From: Limnoperna fortunei
Lineage: Eukaryota; Mollusca; Bivalvia; Mytilida; Modiolidae
Assembly: GCA_944474755.1 (NCBI GenBank)
Contig: OX104112.1
Span: 93,447,756 to 93,511,755 of the forward strand
Reading direction: 5' to 3'
DNA length: 64,000 nt
In this document: piece after piece, positions 45,108 to 57,100 of the stretch
Numbering within the stretch: position 1 is the first letter of the stretch
Layout of the letters: every line of letters begins with the position of its first letter
Notes under the pieces: generated by a model
The model's input: the letters and a program-made list of their open reading frames with translations, nothing else
The model's database searches: none
Told to the model about the DNA's origin: nothing
Program-made: the position numbers and the translations under genes

Positions 45108-48100
45108 ATGGAGATCGAGGTGGTGAACCACCCTAGTTCCTCACAAGAACAGTTAAGTATCATTTATAGGAGGCATGCCAATACTTATACCCACGCTTCT
45201 GAAATTATTTAACATGATTTTCAATCAGGGCTCTTTCCCTACACTATGGAATGAAAGCCTGATAACTCTAATACATAAAAAAGGTAATAAACATGACCCA
45301 GCTAACTATAGGGGAATTTCCTTAACCTCGAATCTGGGTAAACTTTTTAATAAAGTCCTACTCAACAGGTTAACAGAATTTGTTAACAAAAATAAAATAC
45401 TTTACCCAAACCAAATTGGCTTCAAAGAAAAAGCCCGTACATCTGATCATATATTTAGTCTCAAATCTATTATTGAATACAACAAAAGTCAAAATAAAAA
45501 AGTCTTTGCTGCATTTATTGATCTCAGAAAGGCTTTCGACACAGTATGGAGATCTGGGCCCAGCGCCATAAAACCTACTTGAGTAAAAATATTTTGCTCA
45601 GCATGAGAATTTTCTCAACTACCATGACAACAAGGGAAAAGGAAAGATTTGATTGGATGAAATTGAGAATAAAAAAATTCTCAGCAAAGAAAATGTTCAT
45701 GGCGCTGGGCTCTGGTCTATTTTATAAACTTCTTGATATAAATATCCCCTTCAAAATGTTTAAAGTCATTCAATCGATGTACCAAGACACACCATGTAGA
45801 TTAAAATTCTCAAACGGATTAAGCGAGAAATTTAACTCCTCTTGCGGAGTAAAACAAGGCGATGTATTGAGCCCTCTATTATTCAATATATACATAAATA
45901 ACTTGGTAAAAGATCTTACTCATAATACAGTTGATCCAGTGTTAATTGGTAACACAGTAATAAATTCGCTTCTATTTGCAGATGACATAGTCCTCCTATC
46001 AAACTCAGAAAGGGGACTTCAAAAATCTTTAAATATCCTACAAAAATTCTGCAATGCATGGAAACTTCAAATAAATCCTGCAAAGTCAAAAGTGATTGTA
46101 TTTAATTCTAACGGTAAAACCCATAAAAACCTTTTCACCTATGATAACAGCTTTTTAGAAACTGTAACTTCATATTGCTATTTAGGCATAACTTTAAAAT
46201 ATACAGGTAATCTAAAAGTATCTGGTACTCTGTTAATGGAAAAGGGCAGAAAGGCCCTTTACAAGATAAAAAAATTAATTGGCTTAAATAATCCGTGTAG
46301 GTTAATAGAAAAACTTTTTGACACTTTAGTCGTCCCAATTTGCCTTTATGGGAGTGAAATCTGGGGATTTAATTCAAGCCCTAGCTGCAACTACACAGAC
46401 CCTTTTGAAAAACTCCATATCAAATTTCTGAAAGAAATACTAGGAGTCAACTGTAAGGCATCCAACGCTGGATGTCTAGCAGAATTAAATAGATTACCCC
46501 TTTATGCAAAGATCACAATTCAGGCTATTAAATATTGGTGTCACATTCTTGAATCAAATGGTACCCTTGTACATAGTATATATGAAGCAACAAAAGAAAC
46601 AAATTCTTGGGTAAAACAATTAAAAAGTTCTTTAAACAACCTTGGATTTTCATACATTTTCAATAACCCATCTCTACTGAAAATAAACATTCCAAATATT
46701 GAAAGAAGAATTAAAGATATGACCCTTCAGAATTTAGAAAATGATAAATTAAAAACAACAGCAAGCTATCTTTCTTTAACAACTTTCATTTATCTAATAT
46801 TAGACCCTATTATGTTGACCTTTGTAAATTTAAAACTGATAGATCAACTCTTGCAAAACTAAGAATTAGTGCTCACGAATTAGCTATAGAGAGAGGTCGA
46901 TATCAAAACATACCCAAACAGAACAGACTCTGTCTCTGTTGTTATAATGGAGAAATAGAAGATGAAATCCATTTTCTTATTAATTGCAATATTTACAACA
47001 ACATTAGAAATAATTTTATCGCTTAACTTGATAGAATACTCTCATATGATACAAAACAAAAATTAATAATTTAACAAACTGTATCATTTTAAAATTATTC
47101 AATAGCAAATCCTCCACCATACTAAAGCTATTTGCTAATTTTATACAAGAATGCCTACAAAGTAGGCAAAATAAACTTGAAAGGGGATAATTTATTGAAT
47201 TTCCTTACTTTTTCTTTCTACAACAAACGTCTAATTTCAACATTGTATGACTATTATAATAATTGTAACATGAATTTTGATCTTTCCACTGTCATTCCCA
47301 ACTATTATTGTCTTTTGTAGCTTATAGTTCACTACTTTGGCAATGACCATTTATTGTAAATGTGTTTCGCTAATAAATATTATTATTATTATTATTATTA
47401 TTTATAGCCTATATATTACATATATAGGGTTTGTGGAATTACATAACACATTACTGGCAAGTTAATAAGATCTTGTGAAACACAACTGCTCGAATTTATT
47501 GATGACACCACAAAAAATTTAGAAAACTCTGTTCAAACTGACGTACTTATAATGGATTTCTCGAAGGCTTTTGACAAAGTCAGCCATACCCTTCTCACTC
47601 ACAAACTCAACCACTATGGAATCCAAGGTAAAACTAACACATGGATACACAACTTTCTCAACAATCGTACTCAGGCAGTAATCCTAGAGGGGGAGACATC
47701 AGCCTATGTCCCTGTGGAGTCTGGAGTGCCTCAGGGCTCTGTAATAGGCCCAAGCCTATTCTTGTTCTACATTAATGACATTCCAACAGGCCTCACTTCC
47801 ACTATAAGACTATTTGCAGATGACACCATAGCTTACTTAGCTGTTAAATCGAATAAGGACAGCGAAACATTACAAAATGATCTGAATACACTAGGTAGAT
47901 GGGAACAACTTTGGAAAATGGAATTCCACCCCAAGAAGTGTAATGTTCTTTCACTAACACGAAGTAAAAAACCAGTAAAATATAAATATACACTGCATGG
48001 TCACGAACTCGAACATGTTGATTCCGCTAAATACCTGGGTGTCACAATTCAATCCAACTTAAAATGGGAAAACCACATCAACAACATCACATCAAAAGCA

Positions 48101-51100
48101 AACAAAACCCTTGGGTTCCTACGTAGAAACATCAGTATTAGTTCCACCAAAGTTAAAGCACAGGCATACAGAACACTAGTAAGACCCTTAGTGGAGTATG
48201 CCAGCTGCGTATGGGACCCTTACACCCAGAGTGACATCCAGAAAATAGAAAAAGTACAGTGCAGGGCTGCTAGGTATGTTACCAACCAATACCACAATAC
48301 ATCAAGTGTAAGCAGCATGATAGAACACCTAAACTGGTGCTCTCTAGCGAACCGAAGAACAGACGCTCGGCTAACAATGATGTACAAAATAACAAACCAA
48401 AAAGTTGCAATAGACAAAACAGAAAGGCTAATAACACCCACCAGACTTACACGAAACATGCACTCCCTCTCCTTCCAACTACCACAAACACGACTGCAAC
48501 TCCGACAACAATCTTTCTTTCCTAGAACAATAAGAAACTGGAACAGCCAGCCACTGGACACTGTCATGATGGATTTACTGGAGTCATTCAAGTCAGCTGT
48601 GTCAGCAATAGAACATTGATCACAAGTCTCCTTTTTATCAAAAAAAAAAAAAAAAAAAAATGTTTTAATATATTTTAATATATTTTATTCTTCCTCTCAT
48701 GCGCTGTGCAAGCATTGGCAGAATCTTCAACTTGATGAAGGCGGCCAATTAAAGTGTAGAAGTAGAAGTAGAAATAATCAAATAATATGAACGTAGCTAT
48801 AATGGACTAGGATAATTAGCATAGAAATTTATAAGCTTTTGTTTATTGTTTCGGAACTTATGAGGAAGACATAATACAGGTGTACAATGTGAGTGTAGGA
48901 CAAAGACCCCCCCCACCCCTGATAAAAAATTTAAAAATCCCCCTCTTTAAATTTACAAGGTGGAAAAAATCCCCCCCCCCCCCCCCCCTGTAAAATTTTC
49001 AACGTGGACAAAATCACTCCAGAATCTGATTTTTTAAATGCATTTTTTGTAAATGTTCACACCACACAGTCTCGCATTATACAGATAAACGTTGAGAAAT
49101 GAACTTATATTTTACAATTTAAGAAAACAGATTTTTAATAACTTAATAATAATAATTGTTTGTCTCATTTGCAGTGCTTAACTAATATGTTTGTGATCAA
49201 ACAAATATCGGTTACTTGAGCAAAACATTCTGTACATCTTTAGAAAATTGAAACGGGTATGGCTTTTACGAATATTAATAAAAATAATGGCATGATTAAG
49301 TTCAATAAATTTAATTGTTTGTTCAGTAAATAAGAATGGGATCAAATGCCACGGTTTCTTTTTTAACACATGTTATACCTAAAAATACAAACCTATTGAC
49401 TAGATGTGTTGAAGTGACAAAAAAATAACCATGGTTTTAATCTTTGTCTCAGTCATCCTTGCAAGTAACACATATAAAACTATTGAACAAAATGTACAAT
49501 ACTTAATGATATTATCATAATCAGATTCTGGAAGATTTTGTCCGCCTTGAACATTTTTAGGGGGTGATTTTGTCCGAAAATTTTACACGGTAGGTGTGTG
49601 TGTGTGTGGGGGGGGGGGGGGGATGAAAGGGGAACTTTGACAATATCCAAAAGATTTTTTTTTCTGTACCATAATTGACTTAATTATATCTGTGCATGGA
49701 TTGACTTATTGATTAACGTCCATAGAGCAAAATTTCAGCTATTTTCTAATTCTTGAAGAGAAATATTAATGATATTTCATTTCAGTTATGGAAAAGAAAA
49801 CAGGTTACATTGTCAAAATAGTGAAACTCTAACGTTGACTTATTTTACCTGTCCTAGTTCAAAATTGCAATTATTGTTGTCTTTTTTAAAATACTTAATA
49901 TATTGATAGTTTTCGTTTTTTCTGGCTTTTTGTATGATAACACAACAGCTCAGAGCTTATGTTTTTTATGTAAAGTTGTTTTGATTGTTTTACAGACTAA
50001 TTAAAATTAACATGACTTGACATGATGAACTGTTCATGCATTAATTTAAGAAAAAAGTAAGCAAACTTTTACATTGTTAACTAAAGCTTGTGCTCTTTTA
50101 GAAGTGCTTTGGAACAAACAGGAAATGAACATCGATGTAATCGATTACCAAGGTGGAAACCAACATCAAAGGCAAAGTTAGCGGAAGTAGAAAACAAGAT
50201 GTTAAAAGGTAGGAATTGGTTTTGGAAAAAATAGTGACTAAAATAAGAGCATGCTTCCCCGCATAATAATATATAAAGGTACAGAAAAAGTATTTTGATA
50301 TGGGAATAAGAGCATAATTAGGTAGGACATTGTCTCTGTCCAGATTATAGAATTTGATGGATAGATCCCGATGGAAGGTATTGAACACAAATTTTCGTCC
50401 CCAAGAGACATTTGGGTAAGTAACTAGTTATCCTTATTGAGAACTCAGTGACCTAGTGATTATGGTAGTCAGTCTACCTGTACTCCTGCTTCCTCCCCCA
50501 ATAAAAACTGGACCCCATGGTGCAGCTGAAAACTTGCTGTTTTACAAAAGTGGTTTGAGTACAAATACAAATAATGAAACAAAAGAAAACAAAATATTTA
50601 TTTCACAACATGTTAAAAAACCTTAACAGTTGAGACTAAAATGCATTTTTTACTTTTGGGTCTAATTACCATAGTTGTCATGATTTATTATAAACAGAGC
50701 TGCTGACCTTTCTGCATAATTTTTGGAAAACACAATTGTCTCTTAATCTGTATAGCTTTTGTTCTTTCACACAAAAAGTAAGTTACATAGAGTAATAGAC
50801 CCGGCAGTTATCTTCCCTCCTGAATTAAGAGATGTCTATGTATACTTTTACATGAAAAAAATCTTGTACCCGTACATACTCGCCCATAAGACTACTGCGC
50901 CAATAAGACGACCCCCCTTTTTCATGAAAACAATTCAGTACTTTCGTCTTGACCCTGCTATAAGACGACCATCAAATTAGAAAAATATCTACAAGACTTT
51001 ATGTCTTTATCAAGAATAAACTTTTCTTTGTATTAGAAATAATATTGGCACCGTTAAAACAACTTATTAATACTTAAATAATTTATCATCAAACAGTTAT

Positions 51101-54100
51101 TAATCCCGACTATGCGACTATCATCAGGGGAATACTAAGGAAAAGGGGAGCGAAACGTACTTGTTAAAGGCGGGAAATATCTACTTCCTTCAAACTGAAG
51201 AAGGTTACTTCCTGTTTTGATAATAAAAGACAAATAGAACATCTCATTAAATCGATAATCATCGGCTTTGTTTTTGTAATTATTTTGAACAAAAAGTTAT
51301 TTAAAGTAATTTAAAACACTTGTTCATGCAAATTGTTATATATTTTTTTAGTTTATTGCCCTATCAAATCAACATTAAAATTCTAACATGACATGAGCAA
51401 CTCTAACTCGAGATAATCGGATTATCTTTTGACACTGAACATGCCAAGCTGTGAATAAACATGTGATTATATATAATTATCAAACTTTTAAAATTCTAAT
51501 TATATATCTTTCACCTATAATTCATTATTAAATCAAATTAATACTTAATCTAATTGATCTTTTTTTAATGAGGACAACGTAATCAACACATCACAACAAG
51601 CTAAGTGTCAACACTTCAAAAGATTTTTAAAATCACTACTAAATAAACAATAAACAAGAACAAATTACATGTTTGAATTGAAAGACAATTACGCGAGACA
51701 ATTACCGTTAATAACATACCGTATATCTCGAACTGTATGACGTTTTGTTTTGGAGAAATGTTACGATTTTTCGGAAGAGGATCATAAAATTCCATGGCAA
51801 GATCGTAATTTTTCCCACTTACCTTTTGAGATATTGATAAAAATTTATCCCCAAGTGGTTGACCATTCCTATAAGACGACCCCCTTCCCAGGAAAGCTTT
51901 AATTTCTCCTACAAAGTCGTCTTATAGGCGAAGATATACGGTACATTGTTTTCAGTTTCAATTGTTGATTGTCTTGATGACAAACCTTTTTATGTTGTCT
52001 TTTGAAATCTGACCAGAACTTGAATGCAAGCACCACTGACATTAATGATTTTGTATTTAGCTGGGAGACACCTAGAGACTTGAAATATTAAAAAATACAA
52101 ACACTTGACAAATCAAATTAAAAAAACAGCAACATGTTTTTCATTGATTACTAACTAAAATATTTTTGTTGCAGAATACTTAAGAGTTCCATTTAAAACA
52201 CGAATGGTTCCACTTTCAAAACCTAAACATGAATTATGGACAATATCATTGAACGAGGACCATGGAGGAACTCCTTTAGTCCTAATACATGGTATGGGTG
52301 GTGGAATTGGACTTTGGGCAAAAAATCTATCAGAACTAGCAAAAAACCGTCCAGTGTATGCATTTGACCTTCTGGGTTTTGGTAGAAGTTCAAGGCCATC
52401 TCTAAGTTCCAAAGCAGAAATAGCAGAAGAGGAGTTTGTAGATGCTATAGAAGATTGGAGGAAAGAAATGAAACTTGAGAAGTTTGTGTTGCTAGGACAC
52501 AGTTTAGGTGGTTATATCAGTACAGCATATGCTTTGAAATATCCAGAAAGAATACAACATCTGATACCAGCTGATCCATGGGGGTACCATGAAAAGCCAC
52601 CTGAGACTGAAATACCAAGAAAATATAAAATACTGCTTGGCATTGGTAGCCTGTTCTACCCAATGTCATTTCTTCGAGCCTTAGGACCATTGGGTAATTC
52701 AACTTCTTTGGTTTAGGTTTTACAAACACTAAGTCTGCAAAAATAAATGTAAATAAAATGTTTCATAATTCATTCTTGATTCACACTATAAAGGTCAGGG
52801 GTTTTCACTACCTTCCTACCCCAATAAAACTGGATGTCATGATATAGCGGAAAATGTCGTTTAACACCATTAAACCAAACAAAAGTGATTCTGACATTGT
52901 TTTAATGATAATAAATAAACATTTTTTTATTTCTTTTAATTATTTCTCTTGTAGAGTGTTTATAATGTAAATGTGTACATTAAAAGTAGCAGCCATCATT
53001 TTTATTTTTTTTAGGCCCAGGACTTGTGAAGAAATTTAGATCTGACATACAAAGCAAGTTTTCTGATGTTCTGACAGATGACACAGTTAGCAACTATATA
53101 TATCATTGTAACGCCAGATCACCAAGGTATGACATGCCATGCTCAGGAAATAACCAAACATTTTTTCCTGTTTGGGCCTTGTTTGAACACTTTGAGACCA
53201 CAACCATGGTAAAAAAATTATGTATAAACGATACTTGATAAGGAGGGATGTTTTAATTACATTCTGTATGACAGTAGTTTTATAAATAGTTATTAATAAA
53301 CAAAATAGAAAAATGTAATTGCTAATAATAACTTTGAAGTTTTGAAAATGTTAAAAACAAATATACTCATAAAAAGAAAATTATTTAACTTGAAACATTT
53401 GATATTAAAATATATTTTTCAATAAAAAACACAAATAATACAATAATTGTAAGCAATCCTTCAACAAACAATAATTGTTGTTGCAATATATTGTGTATGA
53501 AATTGATGGAACAGCCAGTTTATGGCAGAAATGGTGTTGGCTAATATGTACCATAAGGAACAGCCAGTTTATGGCAGAATGGTGTTGGCTAATATGTACC
53601 ATAAGGAACAGCTAGTTTATGTCAGAAATTGTGTTGGCTAATATGTATTATAAGGAACAGCCAGTTTTTGACAGAATGGTGTTGGCTAATATGTACCATA
53701 AGGAACAGCCAGTTTATGTCAGAAATTGTGTTGGCTAATATGTACCATAAATATCCTAAATTTTTCAGTAATTGCCATACTCTGTATTAGAATTGAGTCT
53801 GTGGTTTATCACTGTTGTCCCATTAGCTCACCATTTATGTCGTTATTAATAATGCAACATAAATAGCCTGCCCATGATAAAACAATTATAAACCAAAGCC
53901 TCTGTGGATTATATATCTTGAATATCTACATGTAACTTTTTCTCTATGTACCATTCAAAAATCTGTTGTTGACTCCATTATGAAAACTTTCAGGCGCAGA
54001 TTTAAAGGGGGCGTGGAGGGCGTGTGCCCCCCCCCCCCCCCAAAAAAAAAAAAAAATTAAAAAAAGGGAGAGAGAGAGAAAGAAAGACAGAAATAGGTAG

Positions 54101-57100
54101 GGCCGATGATGTAGCCAACTCTGATCCACGTCCGTCAAAACCATTATTTCTAATTGTGCTGAAAACCGAAATATTTTTGTTAAATAACATAGAAGTAAGG
54201 TACAATATGCCATGTGGGACGTATTGTTTTTCAGTCCGTCCAAGTTATCCCTTCGTCCGTCACACCACGGTTCACTTATACGATAAAATGCAACCTAAAT
54301 AGGAACTTCATCAAACTTTGAACACTTATTCAGCATAACCGATAACAAACGAAAGATATTTAGGAGTTTTGACTTTAATATGTCCAATTAATTGTTTAAC
54401 TTTTATAAATGATTACAGCAGAAAATAAAAATGTGTGAGTTTACTTAAAATAATATGAGAAAAGTGGGCCAAGTATTGTACAGCAGGAAAAAAAAGAAGT
54501 GCTAGTTTTTTTATACTTTAATTGACGTCCTGCCCCAATTCATCAAAATTTCTATTTACAGTGATTAAATTTTTTAGTACTAAAAATGACTATCAAAAAC
54601 ACCCAGAAAAAGCTGAAATCTCTGGAGATTCCGCATTAATATAGTCGGGCCCTAAATTAAAAAGTATTGTCTGCATAATAATAAGACAGAGCAAATAAAT
54701 ACTGTAATAATATAAGAAATATTCCTACAAGTAAAGATGTTATTGTGTTGGTTGATTTGCCCACTTACATCATTGTATACAGTTATAGGCATCTAGCAAA
54801 AATAAATGTAAGGAGTTCAATATCTACTTGCGTTTTTTTTCGCTATGGTGCATCCTTCGTAATATACTCACATCAATCAATGGCCCATAATGGGTGGATG
54901 TGTCATCCGCTGCCTTATGTAGACTTGAATTAATCATTGGGCCATAGTTAGTAAGTTATTCTCTGTATTTGTTGAAAGAAAACTATTTAAAATCAAAGTG
55001 GTGTTAAATGTAACTTTTTTTATTATATATTCATAAAATTTGATTTTCTTTTTTGATCTAAGTAAAAATTTTGCCTATCATCTGTTTAAATGTGTTTGGT
55101 GATAATTATTTTGATGTGTTCTTTGAGATACATGTTTTCTGTTTTATGAGTTATTCTCTGTATTTGTTGAAAGAAAACTATTTAAAATCAAAGTGGTGTT
55201 AAATGTAACTTTTTTTATTATATATTCATAAAACTTGATTTTCTTTTTTGATCTAAGTAAAAATTTTGCCTATCATCTGTTTAAATGTGTTTGGTGATAA
55301 TTATTTTGATGTGTTCTTTGAGATTCATGTTTTCTGTTTTATGATTACAGTGGTGAAGTTGCTTTCAAGAGTTTAAGCCTTGGACCTTTTATATGGGCTA
55401 AGAATCCTATTATTAACAGAATAGACAATTTACCAAAGGAAGTGCCAATATCAATTATATATGGAGCAGAATCCTGGATGGACAAAAATGCAGGATATCA
55501 GATTCAAGCGATGCGAGATTCTAGCTATGTTGCTGTACAGGTGAATAAAATAGTAATTGTAAATGTTTTATGTACCGTCTTTTTGTTTGTATAATGCACA
55601 TTAATTTATTTCATGTATTCACACTCCCCTTTATGTCTGCAGAATTTCAACAAAAAGTTGAGTTCGTATGTCTAAAATGCACAGACTCTAAACAAGAAAT
55701 TGTCCCATTTTGATAAACAAGAAGTATTCAATGTAACTATAAAAAACGAAACTAAGTCCAAATAAGATTTATATCAAAAAGTATTAAAATGTTTATTGAA
55801 CAAACGATACAATGTTTGGGTAACATCTTATTGAATAAAAAAATGAAAACAGAGTCTAGATAAAAGTGGACATCAGATGACAACTCTTTTACAGAAAAGC
55901 CAGCATTGCTATTGTTATGAACATTAATTAACCTTAAATACTGATCTAGTTATCTATATTCTGCTAGAAACACATGTGATTGAATTCATAAAACAAAATT
56001 TTGACACTGACCCACCGGCAGGAATCCCCTTACAAAAATCACTCAGGTAGAAGGATATAAATAGGTCAAACCAATATTCTTCAGAGGTTGGTACTGTTAT
56101 TTATCAATATCATGGCCATGTTAAAATAAATGTGCATTTTGAAATAAAACAATTTTTTTATAAGAACATTATTGTTTTTTTAATTTTTGTTAATAAACAA
56201 AAAAAAATCAAAATATAGCTATGTGTACAAGTTTAAAATTTTAAAGGGACAAATATCATGTGATCAAAATACCAAAATGGAGTCGGGATGAAAGAATCCT
56301 GGACAAAATTGTCGTTATTTCTTGGAAATTAAAGTTTACTTGTAAGTTAGCATAACCAACACATAGCACTTAATGAATTGTCAATATTCCTTTGTCATTA
56401 GTTTGCCGACCTCATTTTCACTTTGAAAAATAAAGTCAAGGAAATATCAATTCTACACCAAATTATCCAATGTACAAAAAACATAAAAACATAAAATAAC
56501 AAACAAAGATGATCTTTAGCAAGTTTTATTAAGTTAAAATTTCAAATACACATATAACATTTGCATGTATTATAAAAGTAAATACAATGTAAGAAAACCT
56601 TTTATATGATAGCATTTTCATTGATGGATAACAAGTTATGTTGCGGTAGTTTACTTGTTATCTGGAAAAAGTCATCAATACTTAATCGTATGTATTATGA
56701 GCACAATGTTTTAAAAAGTTGTTTAAAAAAAAATAAATATGTGCATTATACAGAACAAAAGATGGTATGTCTTTTTTAAACTGCAAAATTTTACTGGTTT
56801 TTGTAGCAGACCAATGAAACCTTTTCTGTTGAGGAGTTAACTTGGGTAAGGTTAAAAAAAATTTTGGAATGAGAATTGATAGAATTCTTGAAATACATGT
56901 AGCCATTGTAATCTCTATAAATTCCCTTCATTCAATGGGAACTTGAAATCATACAAGGAAAAGTCAATTATTCATAGTCTAAAAAGCAAAACAGCTTCTG
57001 ATGAAAATACATATGCCTTTAATAAATAATTGTGAATCTGGTTGGACAAAGGAACTACTATTATAGACTTTTAAAGATGATGCATGTATTTAATTTGACA

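Noticed and set aside
45546..46862. 438-codon frame as a host gene
   Set aside because: It starts inside a MITE and reads into LINE RT; not a host protein.
50023..50057. Alternative first exon for copy B (ATG at about 50023, phase 2, GTAAGC donor)
   Set aside because: It would leave an intron of only about 44 bases before exon 2, too short to be likely; the candidate at 45108 fits better.
54002..54302. Open frame starting MPPPPPKKKKK and its antisense partners
   Set aside because: Translation of a C-run/A-run junction and GA-rich sequence within an intron.
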